The notes under the pieces were generated by a model that was not told the DNA's origin, did no database searches, and saw only the letters and a list, made by a program, of their open reading frames with translations. Made by a program: the position numbers and the translations under genes. 35,488 bases of DNA, taken from NCBI GenBank assembly GCA_945871445.1, contig CAMBWI010000022.1:1-35488 (forward strand), written 5' to 3'. The stretch comes from Singulisphaera sp. GP187. Its GTDB lineage: Bacteria > Planctomycetota > Phycisphaerae > Phycisphaerales > SM1A02. Below, one piece after another: positions 18,078-26,308 of the stretch. How positions within the stretch are numbered: position 1 is the stretch's first letter; each line of letters begins with the position of its first letter.

Positions 18078-18106
18078 TTGTTTCAAGAGAAGTTTCAGTC
18101 TATAAT
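18078..18106 (+). promoter_or_regulatory. Sigma-70-type promoter, predicting a leaderless mRNA
   Basis: TTGTTT (18078-18083), a 17-nt spacer and a perfect TATAAT (18101-18106) precede the ATG at 18113 by only 6 nt. A transcript beginning 6-8 nt after the -10 element would start at or next to the ATG. There is no Shine-Dalgarno sequence in CCTGAG. A TTGACA at 18043 has no good -10 partner. Confidence 0.72.
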
Positions 18107-18112
18107 CCTGAG

Positions 18113-19405
18113 ATGAACTTTCAGCCTATTCTTTTGACAATTCTTGCTGGCTCGATCGCTCTTTTGGACATGAGTGCTTTGGCTCAGTCGAAGCCGGCAA
18201 CCCCGCCAGCAAAGACTCCAGCGAAGGCTGTCTCCGCGAAAGAGACTGCGAAGAAGCCCGCAACAAAAGATGCTGCTTTAGTTGTTGCTCCAGTCATCGA
18301 AACAGAAAAATCAAAGAGCGTCTATATCGTTCCGATGGGAATAGAAGACAAAGGCCAATTTGGTCTTGATATTCATCCGCAGGTTTACGAACAAATTGCC
18401 AAGGACATTACAGAAAAGCGTCCCGACATTGTTGTCTTTATACTGAACTCAGCTGACCTTAGTAGTGTCAGATACCTAGGAGATGATCCAAGAAAGTTTG
18501 GTCTTTTTGATGACGACGGGATTCGTAAGATGACACGGGATCTCAAGGAAGTCATTGAAAAAGTTGGGGCAGAATCGATCATGATTGTTCGAGATGCTGT
18601 TGGATACAGCGTACTTCTTGGATTATCTTGGCCAAACATGTACATGACGGATTCTGCTCGGTTGATGGGACTCGAACGAATTCAGGAACGAACAAAGGTT
18701 GAGGATCCTGAGGTTTACGCAAAGTTTCGAGAAGCAATGATCGGAATTTGCAACGGGTTCCTGATTTCTGGGGGGTATGACCCAAACATCGGAATGGCCA
18801 TGATGCGGGAAGATAAGATGTTGAGCGCAACTTTTAAGGGGCGCGAGATCGTTTGGTCTGACGATGCAAAGGGGACTTGGGTTGTCGATGGCAGCAAAGA
18901 AAAAATTACAGCCCATTTTAATTCTGAAATGGCAGAAGATCTTGGGCTCTCAGATGGGACTGTCTCCGATGATGGCGCAACGATGATCGAAGATCTTATG
19001 TACTTGCGAGGCACTCGAAACTACGAACGCTTGCCCCAAGACGGCGAAATCCTTGTTCGCCAATACATCGATGGATGGAGAAAAGGTCTCGAAGATTGCG
19101 TAAAATCCTATACCAAGTATCAAGAAGCTCTTGGTGAGGCGCAAGGTAAAGACGAGAAAAAGAATCTCTCGAAAGCCAAGGGAATTTTAGAAAAGGTCCT
19201 TTCAATCGTCAAGAAATATCCAGCAGTTGCAATAAGGCTCAATCAGCAATTTGGAATATCCAGTTTGGAAATCGAGACGGAATTGCTCACATTGCAAGAT
19301 CGAATTCGCGGGTTGGGAAAGTCGACTGCGCCACCATCTGGGGGTGGAGGTAAGGGTGGAGGCGGAGGATTAGGTGTAGGTTCAAATATCACAGATAGTC
19401 AATGA
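18113..19405 (+). CDS. Secreted ClpP-fold (NfeD/SppA-like) protein, catalytic serine apparently lost
   Basis: A 430-residue exported protein. It has a signal peptide (MNFQPILLTILAGSIALLDMSALAQ), a Pro/Ala/Lys-rich linker to about residue 66, a ClpP/crotonase-like domain (about 68-290), a helical C-terminal part and a glycine-rich tail (SGGGGKGGGGGLG). It resembles the next gene in order of strands and in phrases such as NMYM, FNSEMAEDLGLSDGT and its partner's SAEHSGFSDGT. Where the partner has the nucleophile ISGGAF, this protein reads DAVGYS, with Gly164 at the serine position; Lys204 may match the general base. It may therefore be a non-catalytic subunit. The start is supported by the signal peptide and the promoter 6 nt upstream. 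The next gene begins 19 nt downstream. Confidence 0.78.
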   Translation: MNFQPILLTILAGSIALLDMSALAQSKPATPPAKTPAKAVSAKETAKKPATKDAALVVAPVIETEKSKSVYIVPMGIEDKGQFGLDIHPQVYEQIAKDITEKRPDIVVFILNSADLSSVRYLGDDPRKFGLFDDDGIRKMTRDLKEVIEKVGAESIMIVRDAVGYSVLLGLSWPNMYMTDSARLMGLERIQERTKVEDPEVYAKFREAMIGICNGFLISGGYDPNIGMAMMREDKMLSATFKGREIVWSDDAKGTWVVDGSKEKITAHFNSEMAEDLGLSDGTVSDDGATMIEDLMYLRGTRNYERLPQDGEILVRQYIDGWRKGLEDCVKSYTKYQEALGEAQGKDEKKNLSKAKGILEKVLSIVKKYPAVAIRLNQQFGISSLEIETELLTLQDRIRGLGKSTAPPSGGGGKGGGGGLGVGSNITDSQ

Positions 19406-19424
19406 TTTTTTTGGGACATTCACT

Positions 19425-20564
19425 ATGAAACATTTTACTTTTCGCTCTGTCAAAATCATTTGCATCTCGTGCATTCTTGTATCTGCACAATCACAAGCCT
19501 TCGCACAGTCTGTTACGCCGAAAACTTCTCCTGCGAAAGACACAGCAAAGCCTGAAGGCAAGACTTCTGCAACTGCCTCTACAACTGCTTCTACAACTGC
19601 TTCTACAATTGTCAATCCTGTTGAGAAAAAGAAAAGGCAAGTTTTCGTTCTCCCCCTTGACGGCATGGTTGGAATCGGTTTGCGTCACGATGAGATGGAG
19701 CAAGTCGAAAAAATTGCAGACTCGTTTGGACCCGGTCAAGTAATCATCCTTCGAATAAACTCAAATGGTGGACTTGTAATCGAAGGAGATTGGATTGGCG
19801 CAAGTCTGACGCGGATCAAGGCGAAGCATCGATTGGTTGCATGGATTGAAAAAGCGATTTCTGGCGGTGCGTTTACTGGACTTTTCTGCGATGAAATGTA
19901 TTTCATGCCCGAGGCAGCATTGGGTTCCATCACGATGCTCAGCGGAGCAACCCGCCAAGAAATTAGTGAGGTTCGTGAAGATTGGAAAGCACGCGTTGCA
20001 GAGGCGTGTGCTGCAGGAGACCGAGATCCATTAATCGGACCTGCGATGGTCCACTCAGAGATGGAATTGTCGTACGAAAAAGTTGGAGATAAAGTGACTT
20101 TTTATCCAGACGCAAAGCACACTTATGTTTTAAGCCGAAAGGGCGAGAATCTCGATTTCAGCGCACAATCCGCAGAGCATTCAGGCTTTTCAGATGGAAC
20201 GGCTGCAACGGAGAAGGACTTGTTCTTAGAACTTGGCGTGGATGACCCAACAAAGTTCGAAGTCAATCCTGCAGGCAAACAAATCGCTGAGAAGTGGCAA
20301 AAAACAATTAGTAGTTGCAAGCAAGAGGTTCCACTCTTGCTTCAAAAGCGTGATATTGAAGGGCGTAGCCAAGGAGGTGTTCCTTTCCTACAGGCACGAA
20401 TCAGAAACACGCAAAAAATCGTTGATTGGTTTAAGAAGTGCCCTCCAGAAATGAAGTACGACTTACAAATCGGCGAAGAAGCAATCGAACAACTCAAGGA
20501 TGAGATCGTTCAGATGCGCAAGCAGATCAAGGAAATGCAGGCTGCTGGGCAGCCTGGAGCTTGA
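19425..20564 (+). CDS. Secreted ClpP-fold serine protease, NfeD/SppA-like
   Basis: Predicted exported or membrane-adjacent protease, 379 aa. A signal peptide (MKHFTFRSVKIICISCILVS..AFAQ) is followed by a threonine/serine linker containing TAST repeats. The ClpP-like domain covers about 70-270. Ser146 in IEKAISGGAFTGL aligns with the nucleophile of NfeD proteases, and Lys188 in VREDWKARVAEA lies 42 residues on, close to the Ser97-Lys138 spacing of Pyrococcus 1510-N. RINSNGGLVIEG fits the oxyanion-side strand. The C-terminus is a charged helix (IEQLKDEIVQMRKQIKEMQ). It has no NfeD membrane or OB domain. It is probably co-transcribed with the preceding paralogue and ends 13 nt from the convergent permease gene. 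Confidence 0.82.
   Translation: MKHFTFRSVKIICISCILVSAQSQAFAQSVTPKTSPAKDTAKPEGKTSATASTTASTTASTIVNPVEKKKRQVFVLPLDGMVGIGLRHDEMEQVEKIADSFGPGQVIILRINSNGGLVIEGDWIGASLTRIKAKHRLVAWIEKAISGGAFTGLFCDEMYFMPEAALGSITMLSGATRQEISEVREDWKARVAEACAAGDRDPLIGPAMVHSEMELSYEKVGDKVTFYPDAKHTYVLSRKGENLDFSAQSAEHSGFSDGTAATEKDLFLELGVDDPTKFEVNPAGKQIAEKWQKTISSCKQEVPLLLQKRDIEGRSQGGVPFLQARIRNTQKIVDWFKKCPPEMKYDLQIGEEAIEQLKDEIVQMRKQIKEMQAAGQPGA
19571..19606 (+). repeat. 12-bp tandem repeat inside the NfeD-like protease gene
   Basis: Three copies of AACTGCTTCTAC (the first with one C/T difference) encode the linker repeat TAST. The 12-bp period keeps the frame, so copy number could vary without disrupting the protein. Confidence 0.85.
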
Positions 20565-20577
20565 CAACTCGATTGTT

Positions 20578-21615
20578 CTATCCAACTTCCCTACGTTGAA
20601 ACATCGCGGCAGCCAAAGCAAGAGCTGCGATGGTCATAACAACTGCGTATGGAACGACAAGAGAAATATAATTCATTGGAATTGACTGTCCCTGATTCAC
20701 AGCATCAACCACCCAGAAAACTTGGAAATTTGGCAGGACTGCATATCCGATCTTGCACCCCCAGAGTGCAAGATGATCCATATTCAATGATCCGCCTTCT
20801 GCAGCTTCACGCACGGAAATCAATTGCTCAAGAGTCAAGATTTTTCGAGCAAAGATCCAATCCGATAGTAATCCAAGCACCAAAATCGAAAGAGTGATTC
20901 CCATCGTCAAGACTTGCCCCAATCGAGTACTGACTGCAACTGCAATCGCAGAAAGAATGCTGAGCGAAAGAAACATAAGCAGAATCGCGACGATCAATTC
21001 AAAGCGGAACTCGCTCGAAACGCTGATCGAGGACCAATCGAAATCAAAGAACATACTGAGAACGTACGCAATCAACAGAAGCGGTCCGCCGAGCAATGCA
21101 GTAATTGAAGCGAATGATTTCCCATAGAAAAAATTGCACCATGCCGCAGTGCCGATCGTCAACAGAACGGCAATTGCCCCGAAAACAATGCATGGCCATC
21201 GAAATGAAGTTTTTGCGGTTTGCATTACTCCGTGCACTTCGACGAGTAGGAATGTCGCGGCGGGAACGATGGTCGTTGCGAGCAATGCGAGTGTTACACC
21301 AAGGTATTTTCCTAGGATAAAGGTCGTTCGAGGGACTGGTTTGGAGATCACGAGAAGGACTGTTTTGTTGGATATTTCTTGGTCGACAACCCTTGTCGCA
21401 AGAAAGGAGGCGAGGATCGCCCCAGACATAAAAACCGTTGACAGACCTATGTCTATGTACATCCGTTGATCATCAGACATGGTGAATGCAGAAAGCGGAT
21501 TCGAAATTACAACTAGAATTACGGATGCGATCAGAATGACCAAACTAATCGGCTGTCGAACACACTCGAAGAAAGTGTTCCGAATAAATGCGAAAAGTTG
21601 TTCGATGAATACCAT
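20578..21615 (-). CDS. ABC-2-type transporter permease
   Basis: Inner-membrane protein of about 345 aa with six or more hydrophobic segments: SLVILIASVILVVIS, VFMSGAILASFLATRVV, YLGVTLALLATTIVPAATFLL, WPCIVFGAIAVLLTIGTA, LIVAILLMFLSLSILSAIAVAV, and a last one, YAVVMTIAALALAAAMF. DQEISNKTVLLVISKPVPRT followed by FILGKYLG is the coupling-helix signature of ABC-2 permeases such as NatB/YhaP types. An ATG at 21615 is preferred to TTG 21627; neither has a good ribosome site. There is no ATPase gene next to it on its strand; the closest is at 26309 in the divergent operon, whose own permease has a similar ILTKPVSRFQYLFGKL segment. Confidence 0.85.
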   Translation of the reverse strand: MVFIEQLFAFIRNTFFECVRQPISLVILIASVILVVISNPLSAFTMSDDQRMYIDIGLSTVFMSGAILASFLATRVVDQEISNKTVLLVISKPVPRTTFILGKYLGVTLALLATTIVPAATFLLVEVHGVMQTAKTSFRWPCIVFGAIAVLLTIGTAAWCNFFYGKSFASITALLGGPLLLIAYVLSMFFDFDWSSISVSSEFRFELIVAILLMFLSLSILSAIAVAVSTRLGQVLTMGITLSILVLGLLSDWIFARKILTLEQLISVREAAEGGSLNMDHLALWGCKIGYAVLPNFQVFWVVDAVNQGQSIPMNYISLVVPYAVVMTIAALALAAAMFQRREVG

Positions 21616-21791
21616 AGAATTATTCAAGCATTGTACGCCGATTCTCGTTCAGTTAGTAGGAACATTATGAGTATCTATGCGCAGTCAAATTGGAAGCAGT
21701 CTAACTGACTTTCTGGCTGATATCCGATTTCGAAAATTGCTACGACGAAACCTGAACCAAGACATCAAATCTACCGTATCCTATTTACGAT

Positions 21792-23897
21792 ATGACTCGA
21801 GATCAATTCATATACCAACAAGCAGCTCGCGTTTCTAGTTTTGGACTTGCGATCCAGTTTTTTCTTGGAATCTTTCTTCTTGTTTTTGCACGAGTCGTTG
21901 GCGATTCCACGCTGATAATCGCCTCGCTCTATGTGCTTTCGGGAGTCGTGATTTGGGTCTCTTTAATAGTGCTCTTTCATCAGCACCGTCTTGAACGAAT
22001 TGAAGCGATCGAAAATGATGAGATAACCCAACAAAGAACGACTGCAATTGGCGCATTTGATGGTGAGCGAGAACTCAGTCAAGCATCAGCTCGGCGCTTG
22101 GCATTTATGTATCAGTGGTTGATGCCGATCATAAGTTTGGTCATGGTGATCCTTCTTGCAATGATCGGGTATTTCACCTTGGTCTGGTTGGCAAGGCTTG
22201 ACGACACTACTGGAAATTCTGTGATTTTTGGAGTTGGATTGAATCTCGGGTGGCAACTTGCGATTTGTGCAGCGCTTTCACTTGTCACTTTCATTTTCTC
22301 CAGATTCGTCGCTGGAATGTCTCAACAACCTGCATGGCAGAATTTGCGTGGTGGAGCAGGAGCTATGGTTGGCAATGCTCTTGTGCTTCTCGCCGTCGCA
22401 GCTGGAATCGTCTTTCAGGTCTTCAGAAAACCTGCGGTTCTTGAAGGAGTGGCGTACGGAATTGGGCTATTTTCTGCTGTGATTGCAGGAGAAATCCTTC
22501 TCAATCTGATTTTAAATATCTATCGACCTCGACGACGGACAGAAGTATCTCGTCCAGCCTTTGATTCGAAACTGCTTGGGTTAGCAGCTGCACCTGATTC
22601 CATCGTTCGCAGCATAAACGAAGCGGTCAATTATCAATTTGGATTCGATATCACTAGTTCTTGGGGTTATAAGTTACTCCTAAGAAGTACTCTTCGCCTT
22701 TCATTGCTCGGATTTGCGATATTAATTCTGATGTCGATGGTCGTCGTTGTTCAGCCAGGAGAACAGGCGGTTCGATTGCGGGGCGGGCGCGTGATAGGTG
22801 AAGTCACACAGGGTTCTATGGTGTTCAAATGGCCGTGGCCTTTCGAATCAATTGAACGATTGGATGTTGGTCAGATTCGAACTCTTGTGTTGGGACCAAA
22901 GCTTCATCCCACCTCGAAAATAAATCTTTGGCCAATCGAAGGCGAGCCTGATTCATCTCGTCTCAATTTCATTGTCTTAGCGAATTCTGAGTCAATTGTT
23001 CCAGCGTTAATGCCGCCGCCAGAAAGTACCGAAGCGGCGACTGTTTCTGCCCAATTCGCTCTTGTTGATGCCGATCTCGTCCTTGAGTACAGAGTCAAAG
23101 CGGATGGATTGCTCGACTATCTCAATTTCTCCGGTGATACACGGTCGCGTCGGACTGCTCTGGATATGCGAGAACTTGCGCTCAGAGCTATTGCAATGAG
23201 AGAAGTGCGGCAATTACTTTCTACAAAAACGATTGATCAAGTGCTTTCTCCGACGGGTGATTCCCTCGTCCTTCAGTTAAAAGCTCGGATTCAGGAATCA
23301 TTCGACCGAAGCCGAAGTGGTGTGGAAGTTGTCGGGATTCTTGTTCCAGTTCTGCGACCTCCTTCGAGCCAGTCCGCAGGTATGTTCGAAGAACTTTCGA
23401 TTGACATTCAAAATGCTCGAAAAGTAGTCGATGAAGCGAACCGAATGGTGAACACAACAATGTCCACCTTGGTTGGTAGCCCAGATGCTGGAACACGAGT
23501 TGTGAGTGATATTCGCGAACTCCAGTTGATCGAGCAGAAAAATGGGAAAGACTCGCCAGACGCGCGAGTAAAACGAGCAAGTATTGAAAAGTTAATTGTT
23601 GATGCTCGGGCTCAAGCTGCAAGTGTTATTGGTGCTGCCCATGCCAAACGCTGGGATATGTTGATGAGAGCACGCTCAACGACGAGTGAAGTCCTCGGTC
23701 AGGCTCCTTCGTATCGTGCCGCCCCAGAGATTTATCGCGAGCGTGCGATTATGTCTGTCCTCTCTCGCGCCCTCGCTTCCGTGCGAATCAAATATGTTTT
23801 AGCAGTCGATCCGTCACGAATTGACTTTGACGTTCAAATGGAACAACCAGAACCTGGGTTGAACCTAGGTGATTACATTGAAAAGAAGGAACAATAA
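21792..23897 (+). CDS. Polytopic membrane SPFH (Band 7) protein, HflK-like
   Basis: First gene of the eight-gene run; 701 aa. About six transmembrane segments fill residues 14-242 (for example 14-34, 40-62, 108-132, 142-170, 190-211, 217-242). A cytoplasmic stretch and one more segment (301-322, GFAILILMSMVVVV) follow. The SPFH domain starts directly after this (VQPGEQAVRLRGGRVIGEV, WPWPFESIERLDV) and a helical region ends the protein. HflK normally has one membrane segment, so the N-terminal half is an addition. SPFH proteins form oligomeric rings or cages in membranes and can control proteases such as FtsH; no ftsH is in the window. No Shine-Dalgarno site or clear promoter was found. The stop overlaps the next start by 1 nt. 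Confidence 0.85.
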   Translation: MTRDQFIYQQAARVSSFGLAIQFFLGIFLLVFARVVGDSTLIIASLYVLSGVVIWVSLIVLFHQHRLERIEAIENDEITQQRTTAIGAFDGERELSQASARRLAFMYQWLMPIISLVMVILLAMIGYFTLVWLARLDDTTGNSVIFGVGLNLGWQLAICAALSLVTFIFSRFVAGMSQQPAWQNLRGGAGAMVGNALVLLAVAAGIVFQVFRKPAVLEGVAYGIGLFSAVIAGEILLNLILNIYRPRRRTEVSRPAFDSKLLGLAAAPDSIVRSINEAVNYQFGFDITSSWGYKLLLRSTLRLSLLGFAILILMSMVVVVQPGEQAVRLRGGRVIGEVTQGSMVFKWPWPFESIERLDVGQIRTLVLGPKLHPTSKINLWPIEGEPDSSRLNFIVLANSESIVPALMPPPESTEAATVSAQFALVDADLVLEYRVKADGLLDYLNFSGDTRSRRTALDMRELALRAIAMREVRQLLSTKTIDQVLSPTGDSLVLQLKARIQESFDRSRSGVEVVGILVPVLRPPSSQSAGMFEELSIDIQNARKVVDEANRMVNTTMSTLVGSPDAGTRVVSDIRELQLIEQKNGKDSPDARVKRASIEKLIVDARAQAASVIGAAHAKRWDMLMRARSTTSEVLGQAPSYRAAPEIYRERAIMSVLSRALASVRIKYVLAVDPSRIDFDVQMEQPEPGLNLGDYIEKKEQ

Positions 23898-24853
23898 TGA
23901 TTCGTAAAATCCCCATCATAATTGCTTCAGTTATCGTCCTCGTACTCGTCTTGTTTAATACCACTTATACCGTGAATTTTCACGAGATTGCGGTTCTAAC
24001 GCGTTTTGGAAAACCTGCTGGCGTGCAGCGTGACCCTGGTCTTCATTTGAAGGCTCCGTTGTTCATTGATCAAGTGACCAAGCTCGATGCTCGATTGCAG
24101 TTCATTGAGAGTCCGTTAGAGACAGTGCTCACAAAGGATGGTCAGCAGGTGTTGGTTCAGGCATACTTGCTTTGGCGAGTTGAAGATTCGGGAGATGCGC
24201 CACTTCAATTCTTCATTTCCTATGGAAACCTTGAGGCCGCAGGTAAGGAACTCGAAACACAGTTGCAGGGGGCGGTTCGCTCGGTTGGCGGATATAATTT
24301 TAGTGATCTGATAGGGCAAGGCAGCAAAATTGCTGAAGCCGAGAGTGCTATTTTGAATGACCTTCGATCTACGAAGCTTGCAGGGATCGACCCTGTCAGT
24401 GTGGGTATTTCTCAGATTGTGCTTCCACCGAAGACTACTGTTGCTGTCTTGCGACGAATGGCTGCGGTTCAAGAAACCTTGGCAAATCTGGAAGAAGCGA
24501 AGGGTAACTCTGAGGCAGAGGCGATTAAGAGTTTGGCGGCAAGTTCCGCGGACACGATCCGTAATTTTGCTGCGCAGTGGGCATCAGAAATTGAGTCGCT
24601 TGGAAATGAAGAAGCCACGCGTTACTACCAACTGATGAAGCAAGAAGCTGATCTTGCAATTTTCCTAACTTGGCTCGATACGCTGAAGGCTTCTCTCTCT
24701 GGAAGCACGACATTTGTGACTGACTTGAATCGAGCTCCATTCCACTTGCTTGATCTTTCAGCTCCAAGTGGTTCGACTGGTATCCCGCAACCTAAGAAAC
24801 CATATGTGGTTGAAGCCCCTCAAGATGGGGCCACTGGTAAGGGAGCGCCTTGA
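23897..24853 (+). CDS. SPFH (Band 7) protein, HflC-like
   Basis: 318 aa with one N-terminal membrane segment (IPIIIASVIVLVLVLFNTTY) and an SPFH domain: VNFHEIAVLTRFGKP, DPGLHLKAPLFIDQVTKLDAR (in parts: GLHLKAPLFIDQV), LTKDGQQVLVQAYLLWRV and GISQIVLPPKTTVAVLRRM. A glutamate/alanine-rich helix region (EAKGNSEAEAIKSLAAS) follows. Length and order match HflC, which pairs with HflK to form a membrane cage around FtsH. The start overlaps the previous stop (TAATGA) and the stop overlaps the next start (TGATG), implying coordinated stoichiometry of the three SPFH proteins. Confidence 0.88.
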   Translation: MIRKIPIIIASVIVLVLVLFNTTYTVNFHEIAVLTRFGKPAGVQRDPGLHLKAPLFIDQVTKLDARLQFIESPLETVLTKDGQQVLVQAYLLWRVEDSGDAPLQFFISYGNLEAAGKELETQLQGAVRSVGGYNFSDLIGQGSKIAEAESAILNDLRSTKLAGIDPVSVGISQIVLPPKTTVAVLRRMAAVQETLANLEEAKGNSEAEAIKSLAASSADTIRNFAAQWASEIESLGNEEATRYYQLMKQEADLAIFLTWLDTLKASLSGSTTFVTDLNRAPFHLLDLSAPSGSTGIPQPKKPYVVEAPQDGATGKGAP

Positions 24854-26295
24854 TGACGAGTAAGAATCCAAATCCGCCTTCCAAGTTGCCAAACGATGAG
24901 AAGGAGGATTCGTCGCATACAGTTCGAATTGGCAAGAGCGCTACGCTTGATGTGGGTTCGACTGGAAATGATCGAGCCCTCATGCGTGAGGCGATGGATC
25001 CTGCAAATGAGAGTCTTGGAGAAGCTCTTCGGCTTTCATATCGATTACTTCAATTCGCAATCGCCGGACTTATCTTGACTTTTTTCTTTTCTGGTTTCCA
25101 ATCGATTCCGGAAGGAGTGACAGGAATTCGAACGATTTTTGGAAAAGTAGCGGGGGATCCTGGTGATGAAGTTATCTCGCCTGGGCTTCAGCCATTTTGG
25201 CCATACCCAATTGGTGAATTCAACACTATGCAACAGCGCCAAAACATTGAGATTCGAAATATGTTTTGGCCTTTTCGCGCACAAAAAGATATCACGCTTG
25301 AAGCTGCAACAGAAGCATCCGCTACGAGCGAACCGTTGCGCCCAGGACGAGATGGTTCAGTGATTACTGCTGATGGAGATTTGGCGCATTTGCAACTGTC
25401 AGTTGATTATTCAATTGTTGACCCAGTGTCAATGCTGACTCAGCTTGCTTCAGAGAAGACAGATGCTCTTGTGAGATCAGTACTCGGTCGAGCGGTCGTT
25501 CAGACTGTGGCTGTCTATACCCTTGCGGAACTTCTTGAACAGCGTGAAACTCCTGCGCTCGATATTCGGCAGCGAATGCAAAAGTTCCTAGATGAATTGC
25601 AAGTCGGAATTCAGATTGGATCTGTCGTCATTCTCGAGCGAACAGCACCACTTTCAGTTCGTGGATCACTTCAACGTGTTCAAACCGCTCGCGAGGACAT
25701 GAAGACGAATTTAGAGCGCGCACGACAAGATGCGAGTGCAAAACTTGTCGGCGCTGCTGGTCCAAATTATCTTGTGATTTTAGATATGATTCATGAATAT
25801 GAGTTACTTCTGACTGCAGGGGATGTAGCAGGTTCAGACAAAATGCTTCGAAGTATTGGTCAACGCTTTGAGCAGCCAGATATTGGTGGCCATGCATCTC
25901 GCATCATTATGCAAGCAAAAGCCTCACAGGACAATATTTCTGCAATACTCTCAAAAGACGCTCGTCGGCTGATGAGCCTTGAACAAAGTTACAAGGAAAA
26001 TCCCAAGCAACTGATTCAGCAATTGTGGCTTGATGCAGTTCGACAAGCGATGGATCAAAATGAAGTCGAAGTTTTTTCCGTTCCAAACGAGTTGGAGCGT
26101 TACGTTATTCGAGTCAAGAGTTCTCCAACGGTCATGCAAACAAGGCGTGATGCCGAGCTTGCCCGCAAGAAGATGGCGGCTGCAATGATCAAAGGGGATC
26201 TTCCATCGTTTGAATTGGGAAGTAGGCAAATTATGATCGATGCCCCTGGTCGACGTCTTGATAAATCTGGCGACAAAGGATTTGGGCGAGATTAA
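24853..26295 (+). CDS. SPFH (Band 7) protein, HflK-like, single-span
   Basis: 480 aa. The N-terminal 60 residues are polar (PNPPSKLPNDEKEDSSH) and cytoplasmic, as in HflK. One membrane segment at about 63-82 (RLLQFAIAGLILTFFFSGF) is followed by the SPFH domain (SIPEGVTGIRTIFGKV, SPGLQPFWPYPIGEF, VITADGDLAHLQLSVDY). A long helical part contains REDMKTNLERARQDASAKL and other Ala/Gln/Arg heptads. The end, beyond VIRVKSSPTVMQTRRDAELARKK (in parts), is basic. The ATG at 24853 is chosen over TTG 24850 because it overlaps the previous stop. With two neighbours this gives three non-identical SPFH proteins in one operon. Confidence 0.87.
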   Translation: MTSKNPNPPSKLPNDEKEDSSHTVRIGKSATLDVGSTGNDRALMREAMDPANESLGEALRLSYRLLQFAIAGLILTFFFSGFQSIPEGVTGIRTIFGKVAGDPGDEVISPGLQPFWPYPIGEFNTMQQRQNIEIRNMFWPFRAQKDITLEAATEASATSEPLRPGRDGSVITADGDLAHLQLSVDYSIVDPVSMLTQLASEKTDALVRSVLGRAVVQTVAVYTLAELLEQRETPALDIRQRMQKFLDELQVGIQIGSVVILERTAPLSVRGSLQRVQTAREDMKTNLERARQDASAKLVGAAGPNYLVILDMIHEYELLLTAGDVAGSDKMLRSIGQRFEQPDIGGHASRIIMQAKASQDNISAILSKDARRLMSLEQSYKENPKQLIQQLWLDAVRQAMDQNEVEVFSVPNELERYVIRVKSSPTVMQTRRDAELARKKMAAAMIKGDLPSFELGSRQIMIDAPGRRLDKSGDKGFGRD

Positions 26296-26308
26296 ATCGG
26301 AGTGAGAT

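Noticed and set aside
21650-21707. CAGTTAG / CTAACTG inverted repeat in the gap before the SPFH operon
   Set aside because: Seven-bp arms separated by 44 nt are expected by chance and do not align with any promoter element.
21754-21791. Promoter for the SPFH operon (TATCCT or TATTTA before ATG 21792)
   Set aside because: No hexamer pair with acceptable -35 match and spacing was found; the real promoter cannot be placed by eye.
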